A DNA stretch of 64,000 nucleotides from UBA2365 sp964594045 (GTDB taxonomy: Bacteria; Bacteroidota; Bacteroidia; Chitinophagales; Saprospiraceae): positions 1-64,000 of the forward strand of contig CAZQKR010000004.1 in the NCBI GenBank assembly GCA_964594045.1, in the 5' to 3' direction. Made by a program: the position numbers and the translations under genes. Under the pieces are notes generated by a model. It saw only the letters and a list, made by a program, of their open reading frames with translations, was not told the origin of the DNA and did not search any database. Shown here in pieces: positions 31,097 through 40,264 of this stretch (position 1 is the stretch's first letter; every line of letters starts with the position of its first letter).

Positions 31097-32008
31097 TTGG
31101 ACCTGCGTCTGACCATAATCGGTTCCAATGCTGCCATCCCTGCTCATAAACGCGGTTTAAGTGCACAGGTTTTGCATAATACTTCGGTAAGTTACCTGAT
31201 CGATTGCGGAGAAGGTACCCAGTTTGGCCTTACTGAAAACAAGATCAGGGTTTGCAGGATCGATCAGATCTTTATCAGTCATCTTCATGGTGATCATATC
31301 TTTGGATTGTTTGGAGTGCTGAGTTCTGCCAGCATGCAAAACCGAACCAAAAAGATGACGATTTTTGCACCGCCCGGATTGAGATCCATGATCAGAACAT
31401 TTGAAGAATCGCAAAGCATGTTTCTGACTTTTGACCTGGATATCGTTGATCTGGATGCAAAAGTCCACAAAAAGATCTTTCAGGATGAATATTTCAGCGT
31501 TTATACCATTCCCTTGAAACACCGGGTTCCCGCTACCGGCTTCAAATTTGTGGAGCGGCAAAAACTCATGAATATACGCAAAGAAGCCATTGGAAGGTTT
31601 GATCTTTCAGTGGAGCAGATCAAAATGCTTAAATCAGGCATGGACATAGTGCTTGATGATGGCATTACGGTCAGCTCAAAAGAGGTTTGTTACCAAAAGG
31701 ATCATCCGAAATCCTTTGCCTACATTTCAGACACGATATTTGACACAGGTATCGTTCAGCATATCAAAGGAGTAGATGTGCTGTTCCATGAATCCACTTA
31801 TTTGTCTGACGTGGAAGAGTTGGCCAGAAGCAGAATGCATTCCACCGCCAGGCAGGCTGCGACCATTGCAAAAATGGCAGGTGCCGGCAAACTGATACTG
31901 GGACATTTCTCCAGCAGATACAATGATCTGCAGGTTTTGCTGGATGAAGCCAGAACTGTTTTTCCCCAAAGCTTTCTGGGGGAAGATGGTACAACATTCG
32001 AAGTCTGA
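31097..32008 (+). CDS. rnz: Ribonuclease Z (tRNA 3' endonuclease)
   Basis: Cleaves the 3' trailer of tRNA precursors; a zinc-dependent metallo-beta-lactamase-fold nuclease. The 303-residue protein has the zinc motif FISHLHGDHIFGLFG near residue 60, the exosite region (TIPLKHRVPATGF), the substrate-binding AYISDT with Asp, HESTYL, and late His residues in HSTARQAA and LILGHFSSRY. No ATG is available: an in-frame stop lies at 31076-31078, and the only standard start before the conserved LTIIGSNAAIP is TTG at 31097. The gene is 25 bp downstream of the STAS gene. Confidence 0.92.
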   Translation: MDLRLTIIGSNAAIPAHKRGLSAQVLHNTSVSYLIDCGEGTQFGLTENKIRVCRIDQIFISHLHGDHIFGLFGVLSSASMQNRTKKMTIFAPPGLRSMIRTFEESQSMFLTFDLDIVDLDAKVHKKIFQDEYFSVYTIPLKHRVPATGFKFVERQKLMNIRKEAIGRFDLSVEQIKMLKSGMDIVLDDGITVSSKEVCYQKDHPKSFAYISDTIFDTGIVQHIKGVDVLFHESTYLSDVEELARSRMHSTARQAATIAKMAGAGKLILGHFSSRYNDLQVLLDEARTVFPQSFLGEDGTTFEV

Positions 32009-32154
32009 GAGGATATTTTCCCGGCTTTTTATTCCGGGTTTTCCGGCCTTTTCCGGAGTTGTCACCTCAAATCAACCCACCCAACTGGTTAATATCTGGC
32101 AGATGAACAATAAACCGTTCGTCAAAATTTACTGCCATACATATAATTTAATAT

Positions 32155-32162
32155 TATGTTTG
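32155..32162 (+). promoter_or_regulatory. Candidate -7 element upstream of ccoI
   Basis: TATGTTTG fits the TAnnTTTG -7 box and lies 25 bp before the ccoI ATG. No TTG occurs at the right distance upstream, so an activator such as an Fnr-type protein might be required; that is inference. Confidence 0.35.
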
Positions 32163-32186
32163 TAGAATAATTCTAATCGAAGCGTC

Positions 32187-34652
32187 ATGAAAGATCCCCA
32201 GAACAGCTCAGAAGATACAGTTGCAGTATTACAGCAGGAAAAAGGCAAATCCGTTGCAGAACAGAAGCTGATCTGCTATCATTGCGGGGACGAATGTCCG
32301 GATGATAAGATCAGTATCGGAGACAAACTTTTTTGCTGTAATGGGTGTAAAACCGTCTTTGAAATACTGGATACCAGTGATATGTGCAATTATTACGACA
32401 TTCAGAACAATCCCGGTATCACGCTGAAAGGCAGAAAACAAATACATTATTCCTGGCTGGATGACCCGGATGTAAAGGAGAAGCTGATCAGTTTTGAGGA
32501 TGACAGGCACACTAAAGTCAGTTTTTACCTGCCACAGATACATTGCTCGGCTTGTGTGTGGTTGCTTGAAAACCTTTACAGGCTGGCTGACGGTATTATT
32601 TCTTCCAGGGTGAATTTTCTGGAAAAGCAGGTTTTTATCCAGTATGAAAAGGACAAATTCACCCTGAGAAGCCTCGTTGAGCTGCTTGATTCCATCGGAT
32701 ACGCGCCAGCGATCAATATGGCTGACCTGGATGAGAAAAAGCCAAAGCAGTTTGAGCGGAAATTTTATTACCGCCTGGGTTTCGCAGGTTTTGCATTCGG
32801 CAACATCATGTTGTTGAGTTTTCCAGAATATCTCGGATTGGATAAAGGAGTGGATTATACTTTTTTCAGATTTTTTGGATTGATCAATATCATATTGTCC
32901 ATTCCTGTGGTTTTTTACAGCGGGATGGATTATCTCCGCTCTGCGTGGGTGAGCATCCGGCAGAAAAACCTGAATATTGACGTTCCCATTTCCTTGGGAA
33001 TAATGGCTATTTTTTCCTGGAGCCTATATGAAATTCTTAGCGGAACAGGTGCAGGATATCTCGATAGTTTAACAGGGCTGATCTTCTTTCTGCTGATAGG
33101 CAGGTGGTTCCAGCAGAAAACATACAGCACCATTGAATTTGAAAGGGATTACAAGTCATATTTTCCTATTGCTGCCACGATTTTGCTGGATGGAGAGGAA
33201 AGCACCGTTGTTGTGGACAAACTTAAACCGGGGGATACGATCGTGGTGCGGAATCATGAACTGATACCTGCAGATGGTATATTATTGAAGGGCAGGGGGC
33301 AGATCGATTACAGTTTTGTTACGGGCGAATCGGAAAATATCAACGTCATGCCCGGCCAGAAAGTGTTTGCAGGCGGCCGTCAGAATGGTGAAGCGATGCA
33401 ATTGACCCTTACCAAAAAGGTTTCGCAAAGCTATCTGACCCAACTGTGGAATGATGCTGCCTTTAAAAAGGAAGAAAAACTCAGGGCAAGCGAACTGGCA
33501 GACAAAATAGGTGAATGGTTTACCTATGTGATATTGAGCATCGCATTTCTGACCCTGATCTACTGGCTTATTTACGATCCTTCAAAGGCGATTTTTGCCT
33601 TCTCGGCGATTTTGGTCGTCGCCTGCCCTTGTGCTGCAGCGTTGTCTATACCGTTCACTTTGGGGAATGTGTTGAGGATATTGTCCAGGAGGCAGTTTTT
33701 TCTTAAAAATACAGGTGTGATCGAATCATTGGATCGGATCACCCATGTTGTTTTCGATAAAACCGGTACGTTGACCTATACAGGAAAAAGTGAAATTGCA
33801 TTTGAAGGCAGTATAAACCAGGGGTCAGACTGGTCAGTGATCCGTTCCCTTGCCCATCAGTCAAATCACCCGATGAGCAGAATGATAGATCATTTTCTGG
33901 AGGCAGCGTATGTGGAGCTTGAAGGTTTTGAAGAAGTGACCGGACAGGGTGTGAGAGGAAGCTTCAACGGAAAACAATACAGGATCGGGAGCGCTGCATT
34001 CACAGGAAGTCATTCTTCCATAAAGGGTGTTCATGTTTCCATTGATGACCGGGAAGTGGGAGTATTTAAAGTCAATAACACCTACAGGGAAGGCATCCGG
34101 GAATTTATTGCCTATTTTGGAGCAAATTACCGGGTATCCCTGATCTCCGGAGACAACGATAAGGAGAGGGCCCAGCTTGAAGAATTATTCCCTCCGGACA
34201 CTCATCTGCTTTTCAACCAGTCACCACCGGAGAAGCTGGATTACATCAGGAGATTGCAGGAAGAGCAAGGTGAAAACGTTTTGTTTTTTGGAGACGGGCT
34301 CAACGATGCCGGAGCGATCCAGAAAAGTAATGTCGGAATAGTTTTGACCGAGGATATCAATAATTTTACTCCTGCAAGTGATGGCATCATCAGCAGTATA
34401 AAATTTGGCATGATCCCAAAATTCATCGAGTATTCAAAACGCAGTCTCAGATTGGTCTACTGGGCTTATGTGATCGCATTTTTGTATAATATTGTCGGTG
34501 TGAGTATTGCTGCCACCGGAAATCTGTCTCCGTTGGTTGCTGCGATCCTGATGCCGGTCAGTTCAGTCAGTGTGGTGCTTTTCGGAGTGATCACCAGTAC
34601 GTTACTTGCCGGAAGGATCGGTTTAGGAAATTCAGACCATCAGGGTGAATGA
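32187..34652 (+). CDS. ccoI: Copper-transporting P-type ATPase of the CcoI/FixI type
   Basis: P1B-type ATPase thought to export copper for insertion into the cbb3 oxidase. The 821-residue protein begins with a cysteine-rich metal-binding module (CYHCGDECP, FCCNGCKTVF) typical of CcoI-type pumps, then an HMA domain with CSAC near residue 120. The transmembrane CPC motif is VACPCAAAL, the phosphorylated Asp is in FDKTGTLT, and the ATP-binding hinge is FGDGLNDAGA. It is the first gene of the cco locus, 245 bp before ccoS. The location next to ccoS and ccoNO supports the CcoI role over general copper detoxification. Confidence 0.92.
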   Translation: MKDPQNSSEDTVAVLQQEKGKSVAEQKLICYHCGDECPDDKISIGDKLFCCNGCKTVFEILDTSDMCNYYDIQNNPGITLKGRKQIHYSWLDDPDVKEKLISFEDDRHTKVSFYLPQIHCSACVWLLENLYRLADGIISSRVNFLEKQVFIQYEKDKFTLRSLVELLDSIGYAPAINMADLDEKKPKQFERKFYYRLGFAGFAFGNIMLLSFPEYLGLDKGVDYTFFRFFGLINIILSIPVVFYSGMDYLRSAWVSIRQKNLNIDVPISLGIMAIFSWSLYEILSGTGAGYLDSLTGLIFFLLIGRWFQQKTYSTIEFERDYKSYFPIAATILLDGEESTVVVDKLKPGDTIVVRNHELIPADGILLKGRGQIDYSFVTGESENINVMPGQKVFAGGRQNGEAMQLTLTKKVSQSYLTQLWNDAAFKKEEKLRASELADKIGEWFTYVILSIAFLTLIYWLIYDPSKAIFAFSAILVVACPCAAALSIPFTLGNVLRILSRRQFFLKNTGVIESLDRITHVVFDKTGTLTYTGKSEIAFEGSINQGSDWSVIRSLAHQSNHPMSRMIDHFLEAAYVELEGFEEVTGQGVRGSFNGKQYRIGSAAFTGSHSSIKGVHVSIDDREVGVFKVNNTYREGIREFIAYFGANYRVSLISGDNDKERAQLEELFPPDTHLLFNQSPPEKLDYIRRLQEEQGENVLFFGDGLNDAGAIQKSNVGIVLTEDINNFTPASDGIISSIKFGMIPKFIEYSKRSLRLVYWAYVIAFLYNIVGVSIAATGNLSPLVAAILMPVSSVSVVLFGVITSTLLAGRIGLGNSDHQGE

Positions 34653-34826
34653 TTTTGCCCAACAATTTGCATTTCAACCTGGTAGATTTTCTCCCCGGAT
34701 TTGCATTTTTATACTGGCGTAAATCATTAAATCTAAACTAAAATTAGACTAAATATAAATTAACTGGATTTACGGATTTGACGGAAAATAAAATATTTTT
34801 TATTTTTTCATATCTTACCCAATACC

Positions 34827-34834
34827 TAAATTTG
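34827..34834 (+). promoter_or_regulatory. Candidate -7 element upstream of ccoS
   Basis: TAAATTTG matches TAnnTTTG and would place transcription start near 34842, 56 nt before the ccoS ATG. The surrounding 245-bp gap between ccoI and ccoS is very A+T-rich, as expected for a promoter region, but a TTG box at the correct distance is missing. Confidence 0.3.
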
Positions 34835-34897
34835 GATTAAATAAAAAATTGAAGAACAAAACTGCATGTTTCTTTTGGTCTTCTCTTACTATATTTT

Positions 34898-35074
34898 ATG
34901 CAGATCATTTATGTTTTAATCATTTTAAGCCTGGTGGTTGCCGCTGGTTTTTTGGCTGCGCTTTTTTGGGCTATAAGAACAGGGCAATTTGATGACATTC
35001 ACACACCGTCCATCAGGATGCTTTTTGATGATGACAAAAAAAAAGACAATAAGTCAAAAGATAAAAAAGATTAA
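34898..35074 (+). CDS. ccoS: cbb3 oxidase maturation protein CcoS
   Basis: A 58-residue single-span membrane protein. It begins MQIIYVLIILSLVVAAGF, has one TM helix, then the diagnostic FWAIRTGQFDDI-TPSIRML block of CcoS, in which the GQFDD element is conserved. The tail is Lys/Asp-rich. CcoS is needed for cofactor insertion into the cbb3 oxidase. It lies between the copper ATPase and the ccoNO gene, 15 bp before the latter, which is its standard position in Bacteroidota. The ATG at 34898 gives the expected length. Confidence 0.9.
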   Translation: MQIIYVLIILSLVVAAGFLAALFWAIRTGQFDDIHTPSIRMLFDDDKKKDNKSKDKKD

Positions 35075-35089
35075 CAAAACGCTTGATCA

Positions 35090-37198
35090 ATGACAAAGAT
35101 TGAACAATTTTCCTATGACAATGGAATCGTGCGGAATTTCGTAATCGCTTCCATACTTTTCGGGATCGTCGGTATGATTGTTGGTTTACTGCTGGCATTA
35201 CAACTGTATATCCCTGATCTGAATTTCGGACTTCCATATACGACATTTGGAAGGATCCGGCCTTTACACACCAATGCGGTGATCTTTGCTTTTGTGGGCA
35301 ACGGTATTTTTGCAGGTGCTTATTATTCCCTGCAGCGGTTGCTCAAAACCAGAATGTACAGCGATGTATTAAGCGCTATCCATTTCTGGGGCTGGCAGCT
35401 TATCATCGTGGGTGCTGCGATCACCTTACCGCTGGGTTTAACCAGTTCACTGGAATACGCTGAACTGGAGTGGCCAATCGACCTGGCTATCGCTGTGGTT
35501 TGGGTTGTTTTTGGTATCAATATGCTGATGACGATCCTGAAAAGAAGAGAAAGTCACATTTACGTAGCCATCTGGTTTTATATTGCCACATGGGTTGCCG
35601 TGACAATGCTGCATGTGGTGAACAACCTGGAATTGCCTTTTGCCGGGTTTAAAAGTTATCCTTTATGGACAGGAGTACAGGCAGCCTTGATCCAATGGTG
35701 GTATGGCCACAATGCCGTGGCATTCTTTCTGACCACTTCATACCTGGGTCTGATGTATTACTTTGTGCCCAAGGCAGCACAGCGGCCAGTTTATTCCTAC
35801 AAGCTGTCCATCATCCACTTTTGGGCCCTGATCTTTATTTATATCTGGGCAGGACCTCACCACTTATTGTACACTTCCCTGCCTGACTGGGTACAATCTC
35901 TTGGAACTGTCTTTTCCATCATGCTGATCGCTCCTTCATGGGGTGGTATGCTGAACGGTTTACTGACGCTGCGCGGGGTTTGGGATAAAGTCAGGAGAGA
36001 TCCGATCCTCAAATTCTTCGTTGTGGCAATTACCGCTTATGGTATGTCCACATTCGAAGGGCCTATGATGTCCATCAAGTCAGTTAATGCCATTTCCCAC
36101 TATACCGACTGGACGATTGGTCACGTTCATATCGGTGCACTTGGCTGGAATGGTATGTTGACTTTTGGAATGTTTTATTTTATTTTTCCGAGGATCTACA
36201 AGACCAAGCTGTTTTCCATCAAACTTGCAGAATGGCATTTCTGGCTCGGTACCATCGGTATCATCATGTATGCCATTCCGATGTACTGGGGCGGGATCAC
36301 TCAACAGCTGATGTGGAAGGAGTTTGCGGCTGATGGTACATTGGTATATGGGAACTTCCTCGATACGGTAACACAGTTATTCCCTATGTACATCATGAGA
36401 TCTGTTGGCGGACTTCTGTACATCACTGGTTTGATTTTATTGGTATACAACCTGATCAAAACAGCTGCCTGTGGTAAACTGGAGGCCAATGAAGCGGCTG
36501 AAGCACCTGCATTGGAGAAAGTTCATCACGTCAACAGAGGTCACAGGTGGATTGAGAGCAGAACCGGATGGTTCTATACCATAACCCTGGTCGCTTTGAT
36601 CATTGGCGGACTGGTAGAGATCGTGCCCATGATCATGGTCAAGAGTAACGTGCCCACCATTGCCAGCGTTCAGCCTTACACTCCATTGGAACTCCTCGGA
36701 AGAGATATCTATATCAGAGAAGGTTGTGTAGGCTGTCACAGCCAGATGGTTCGTCCTTTCAGATCTGAAACGGTCAGGTACGGAGATTATTCCAAATCAG
36801 GAGAATTCATTTATGACAGACCTTTCCTGTTCGGATCCAAGAGAACAGGTCCGGATCTGCACAGGGTTGGTAAAAAATACCCTGATTCATGGCATTATAA
36901 TCACATGATCGATCCGCGAAGCACATCACCGGGATCCATCATGCCACCGTATCCATGGCTGAAGAACAATGATATCAATTACAATAGTCTTGAAAGTAAG
37001 ATCAACACATTGGTTACGCTGGGAACTCCGTACCCTGAGGATTATGCCAAAAAAGCTGGAGTTGAAGCCAGAAAACAGGCAAAAACCATTGCTGATGGCC
37101 TGGTCGCGAGCGGGATTGAGCAGCTCAATCTGGAAGACAAGGAGATCGTCGCCATGATCGCTTATCTGCAAAGGCTTGGAACAGATATTAAAAAGTAA
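35090..37198 (+). CDS. ccoN-ccoO: Fused cbb3 cytochrome c oxidase subunits I and II (CcoNO)
   Basis: Catalytic core of the high-affinity cbb3 terminal oxidase, reducing oxygen at low concentration. The first about 470 of 702 residues are CcoN, with many TM helices and the haem/CuB histidines in RPLHTNAV, WWYGHNAVAFF, GPHHLLYT and IGHVHIGALGWNGM. A linker follows and then CcoO, a membrane-anchored c-type cytochrome with GRDIYIREGCVGCHSQMVRP near residue 545 and the Met ligand in GSIMPPYPWL. Subunits I and II are separate in Proteobacteria but fused in Bacteroidota. It is followed by ccoQ after 8 bp. Confidence 0.95.
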   Translation: MTKIEQFSYDNGIVRNFVIASILFGIVGMIVGLLLALQLYIPDLNFGLPYTTFGRIRPLHTNAVIFAFVGNGIFAGAYYSLQRLLKTRMYSDVLSAIHFWGWQLIIVGAAITLPLGLTSSLEYAELEWPIDLAIAVVWVVFGINMLMTILKRRESHIYVAIWFYIATWVAVTMLHVVNNLELPFAGFKSYPLWTGVQAALIQWWYGHNAVAFFLTTSYLGLMYYFVPKAAQRPVYSYKLSIIHFWALIFIYIWAGPHHLLYTSLPDWVQSLGTVFSIMLIAPSWGGMLNGLLTLRGVWDKVRRDPILKFFVVAITAYGMSTFEGPMMSIKSVNAISHYTDWTIGHVHIGALGWNGMLTFGMFYFIFPRIYKTKLFSIKLAEWHFWLGTIGIIMYAIPMYWGGITQQLMWKEFAADGTLVYGNFLDTVTQLFPMYIMRSVGGLLYITGLILLVYNLIKTAACGKLEANEAAEAPALEKVHHVNRGHRWIESRTGWFYTITLVALIIGGLVEIVPMIMVKSNVPTIASVQPYTPLELLGRDIYIREGCVGCHSQMVRPFRSETVRYGDYSKSGEFIYDRPFLFGSKRTGPDLHRVGKKYPDSWHYNHMIDPRSTSPGSIMPPYPWLKNNDINYNSLESKINTLVTLGTPYPEDYAKKAGVEARKQAKTIADGLVASGIEQLNLEDKEIVAMIAYLQRLGTDIKK

Positions 37199-37206
37199 TT
37201 GATGCT

Positions 37207-37392
37207 ATGAATGACAGAATAAAATATCTCCTCAGTTCGGGCGAAAGTATCAATTGGCTGGGAATCTCCATTTTCGTTGTATTCTTCGTACTTTTTATTG
37301 CAGTGGTCTGGACCACACTCAGACGCAGTAAGGATGCGGACAGCTATATTGCAGAGTTGCCTATTGATGAAAAAGAGGAGTCATTTGATTAG
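37207..37392 (+). CDS. ccoQ: cbb3 oxidase subunit CcoQ-like small membrane protein
   Basis: A 61-residue protein with one TM helix (WLGISIFVVFFVLFIAVVW) followed by a short charged tail (TLRRSKDADSYIAELP). Size, topology and place between ccoNO and ccoP make it the CcoQ subunit, which stabilises the oxidase. It starts 8 bp after ccoNO and ends 28 bp before ccoP. The sequence itself is poorly conserved in the family, so the call rests partly on context. Confidence 0.8.
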   Translation: MNDRIKYLLSSGESINWLGISIFVVFFVLFIAVVWTTLRRSKDADSYIAELPIDEKEESFD

Positions 37393-37420
37393 CTATTCAT
37401 TAAAATAAAACTTAACTCCT

Positions 37421-38092
37421 ATGTGGAAAAAATTATTAAATATATTGACAAAATCCACTCCTGTGGAAAAGGAGAAGGATATATTGCTGGATCATGATTA
37501 TGACGGTATTCAGGAATTGAACAATAAACTTCCACCGTGGTGGCTTTGGATGTTCTATCTGACCATTATTTTCTCAGTGATCTATATTTACAGGTATCAT
37601 TTCTCGGGCAGTGACTGGTCATCAGCAAAGGAATGGGAAAATGAAGTTGCCGCTGCAAATGCAAAACTGGACGCATACCGGGCTGAAAAAGGTGATTTGG
37701 TAGATGAAAATACGGTCACAGTTTTAACAGACGAACAGTCACTCAAAAACGGTGAAACTATTTTCAATGAACCGGGCAAATGTGCCACCTGCCATAAAGT
37801 TGACGGAGGTGGATTGATCGGGCCAAACCTAACTGACGAATACTGGATCCATGGTGGGGATATCAAAGACCTTTACAGAACGACCAAAAACGGTGTGCCT
37901 GAAAAGGGTATGATCTCCTGGGAATCTCAGTTGAGCCCAAAGCAGATGCAGGAAGTCACGAGTTATATACTGGTGAAACTGGCCGGCACGAATCCTCCGG
38001 GTGCCAAAGCACCTGAAGGAGAAAAATATGAGGCTGCTCAGGCTGAAAGCGCAACTCCTGATACGACAGTACAAACAAGTACTCCGGAATAG
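37421..38092 (+). CDS. ccoP: cbb3 oxidase subunit CcoP with a single haem c site
   Basis: Membrane-anchored cytochrome c subunit passing electrons to CcoNO. The N-terminal region has the CcoP signature DGIQELNNKLPPWWLWMFY and a TM helix with YIYRYH. After a charged linker comes one cytochrome c domain with CATCHK near residue 120 and a Met ligand in KGMISWE. CcoP of Proteobacteria has two CxxCH motifs; only one is present in these 223 residues. The C-terminus is an Ala/Glu/Thr-rich tail (ATPDTTVQTSTPE). A strong terminator follows 20 bp after the stop, ending the ccoS-NO-Q-P unit. Confidence 0.93.
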   Translation: MWKKLLNILTKSTPVEKEKDILLDHDYDGIQELNNKLPPWWLWMFYLTIIFSVIYIYRYHFSGSDWSSAKEWENEVAAANAKLDAYRAEKGDLVDENTVTVLTDEQSLKNGETIFNEPGKCATCHKVDGGGLIGPNLTDEYWIHGGDIKDLYRTTKNGVPEKGMISWESQLSPKQMQEVTSYILVKLAGTNPPGAKAPEGEKYEAAQAESATPDTTVQTSTPE

Positions 38093-38112
38093 TCTGAAAA
38101 GAATATTTTATG

Positions 38113-38144
38113 CTGCGGATCAATTTTTTGATCCGCAGTTTTTA
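38113..38144 (+). terminator. Rho-independent terminator after ccoP
   Basis: CTGCGGATCA and TGATCCGCAG form a perfect 10-bp stem around ATTTTT, directly followed by TTTTTA. It separates the oxidase structural genes from the ccoG assembly genes. Confidence 0.9.
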
Positions 38145-38259
38145 TTTAAACAATCCAGGTCATTCACTGATTTTCAGTTTTTAATCGTAAAAATTTTTTG
38201 TCAAAAATAAAGTAGTTCTCCCGACCTTAATTATACAGATTACAAATAAAATATCGGTA

Positions 38260-38290
38260 TTGTGCAGGTGGCCGTAGCTTGTTACATTTG
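38260..38290 (+). promoter_or_regulatory. Bacteroidota-type promoter for ccoG-ccoH-safE
   Basis: TTG (38260-38262), 20 bp, then TACATTTG (38283-38290) is a close match to the consensus. It lies 17 bp upstream of the ccoG ATG and just after the ccoP terminator, so the assembly genes have their own transcript with a very short leader. Confidence 0.55.
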
Positions 38291-38307
38291 AACTTAATTT
38301 TTTAAAA

Positions 38308-39789
38308 ATGGAAAAAGAAATAAATCAGGAAAGTTTCAGAGACAGGTTGTCCACTATGGACGATAAAGGAAAACGGCGTTGGATTTATCCCAAAAGACCA
38401 AAAGGCAGACTGCATACATACCGTATTATCGTTGCAATTGCTTTGCTGTTGATACTTTTTGGACTTCCATTTACGGAGATTAATGGTAATCAAACACTCT
38501 TGCTCGACATTATCGACAGAAAATTCTACATCTTCGGATTGGTTTTCACACCCCAGGATACGCATATTTTTGCATTGGCGACCATCGCATTCCTGATATT
38601 CATTATTTTGTTCACCTTTGTTTTCGGAAGGTTGTTCTGCGGATGGATATGCCCTCAAACCATTTTTATGGAGATGGTCTTCAGGAAGATTGAATACCTG
38701 ATTGAAGGCGATGCCAGAAGCCAGATCAAACTGAACAGAGCACCCTGGACTGTTTCAAAAATCTTTAAGAAAAGCCTGAAACATTTTATTTTTGGAACAC
38801 TTTCGGTTGTGATCATCAATTTGCTGATGAGTTATATCGTCGGAAGCAAACGAATGATAGACATGATCACCAGCCCGATCAGCGAGAATGTAGGAATATT
38901 TCTGGCAATGGCGATATTGTCCGCAATTTTCTATTTTATTTTCGCTTTTTTCAGAGAGCAGGTTTGTACCAATGTTTGTCCTTATGGCAGGATGCAGGGC
39001 GTGCTCCTGGTGGATGATTCCATTATTGTCCAATACGATTTTGGTCGGGGAGAACACAGGGGTACTATGAAGGATAGGAAGATCAATGAAAATCCGCCTG
39101 CTTCACTTGTTGAAAGTCTGAATCCGGATGTGATCAAAGCCAAGCAAAACAGAGGTATTGATCTCAAAGAATGGGGCGATTGCATCGATTGTAACCAATG
39201 TGTTGAAGTATGTCCAACAGGTATTGATATCCGGAACGGAACTCAACTGGAATGCGTGAATTGTACTGCATGTATCGATGCATGTGACGATGTAATGAGC
39301 AAAATGAAAAAACCGCTGGGACTGATCAGACTGGATTCTTTCAATGGGATCATCACCGGAAAAGACAGACTGATAACTAAAAGAGGTTATGCCTATGTAG
39401 CTGTATTAGTGGTAATATTAGTTGCATTTGGAATTGTTTTTGCCGCCAGGACAAATGTAGATGCGATCATACTCAGGACCCCCGGTATGACTTACATCAA
39501 TGTGAATGAAGCAGAAATTTCCAATCTTTATAATTATAAATTCATCAACAGGGCAAATCAGGATTTTAGCAAGCTTGAGATCAAAATGGTTGGTTTGGAA
39601 GGTGAAATTGAGTATATTGGCGGCAAAATTCCGGAATTGAAAAGTCTGGACAGGGTTGCGGGGTCATTTTTTGTCAAGGCAAAAAAATCAGGCTTAAAGG
39701 GACAAAGCACTCCTGTCAGGTTTGAAGTGTACAATGACGGAGAAAAGCTGGAAAGCAAAAAATCGAATTTTTTGGGACCAATCAAGTAA
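38308..39789 (+). CDS. ccoG: cbb3 oxidase assembly protein CcoG (iron-sulfur, copper reduction)
   Basis: A 493-residue membrane protein with polyferredoxin features, reported in proteobacterial systems to help copper delivery to the cbb3 oxidase by reducing Cu(II). It has the N-terminal RRWIYPKRPKGR block, several TM helices with GRLFCGWICPQTIFMEMV and QVCTNVCPYGRMQG, and two 4Fe-4S motifs at about residues 293-330: CIDCNQCVEVCPTGIDI and CVNCTACIDACDDVM. A periplasmic Ig-like C-terminal domain follows the last TM helix. ccoH begins 6 bp after the stop. Confidence 0.95.
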   Translation: MEKEINQESFRDRLSTMDDKGKRRWIYPKRPKGRLHTYRIIVAIALLLILFGLPFTEINGNQTLLLDIIDRKFYIFGLVFTPQDTHIFALATIAFLIFIILFTFVFGRLFCGWICPQTIFMEMVFRKIEYLIEGDARSQIKLNRAPWTVSKIFKKSLKHFIFGTLSVVIINLLMSYIVGSKRMIDMITSPISENVGIFLAMAILSAIFYFIFAFFREQVCTNVCPYGRMQGVLLVDDSIIVQYDFGRGEHRGTMKDRKINENPPASLVESLNPDVIKAKQNRGIDLKEWGDCIDCNQCVEVCPTGIDIRNGTQLECVNCTACIDACDDVMSKMKKPLGLIRLDSFNGIITGKDRLITKRGYAYVAVLVVILVAFGIVFAARTNVDAIILRTPGMTYINVNEAEISNLYNYKFINRANQDFSKLEIKMVGLEGEIEYIGGKIPELKSLDRVAGSFFVKAKKSGLKGQSTPVRFEVYNDGEKLESKKSNFLGPIK

Positions 39790-39795
39790 AAAATA

Positions 39796-40245
39796 ATGAG
39801 TAAATTCAGATTTCACTGGGGGCATGGCATTGCACTATTTTACGGGCTTTTTGTTGTGGCCATCCTGATCATCGTGGTCAAGTCTTTTTCTGTTGACCGG
39901 TCCCTGGTGGTAGATGATTATTATCAGCAGGACATCACATATCAGAAACATAAGGAAAAGCTGGAGAATGCGAAATCTCTGGATAAGGATCTGGAATTGA
40001 ATTTTAATAAGTCAGACCAGGTAATTGAACTCACATTTCCTGAGCAATTCACCCAGTTATCCGGAAAGATCTGGTTTTACAAGCCAGACAACAAAAAACT
40101 GGACTTCGAGCTGGGTGTTGAACCGGACGATCAGAATAAACAACTGATCCCTACACAGAAGCTTGTTGGCGGAGTCTGGACGGTGAAAGTTGACTGGCAG
40201 GGCGATTCCAGGCCATTTTACCGTGAGTTCAATATTTATAAGTGA
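39796..40245 (+). CDS. ccoH: cbb3 oxidase assembly protein CcoH/FixH
   Basis: A 149-residue protein with one N-terminal TM helix (GHGIALFYGLFVVAILIIVVK) and a periplasmic beta-rich domain. The FixH hallmarks SLVVDDYYQQDITYQ and, near the C-terminus, GGVWTVKVDWQGD are present. CcoH acts in assembly and copper insertion of the oxidase. It lies 6 bp after ccoG and 19 bp before the SafE-like gene, so all three form one unit. Confidence 0.92.
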   Translation: MSKFRFHWGHGIALFYGLFVVAILIIVVKSFSVDRSLVVDDYYQQDITYQKHKEKLENAKSLDKDLELNFNKSDQVIELTFPEQFTQLSGKIWFYKPDNKKLDFELGVEPDDQNKQLIPTQKLVGGVWTVKVDWQGDSRPFYREFNIYK

Positions 40246-40264
40246 TACATTGAAATAGCATCAA

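Noticed and set aside
35082..35091. TTGATCAA just before ccoNO as an Fnr box
   Set aside because: Fnr half sites need a 4-bp gap (TTGAT-N4-ATCAA); here the halves abut, and the site sits at the start codon.
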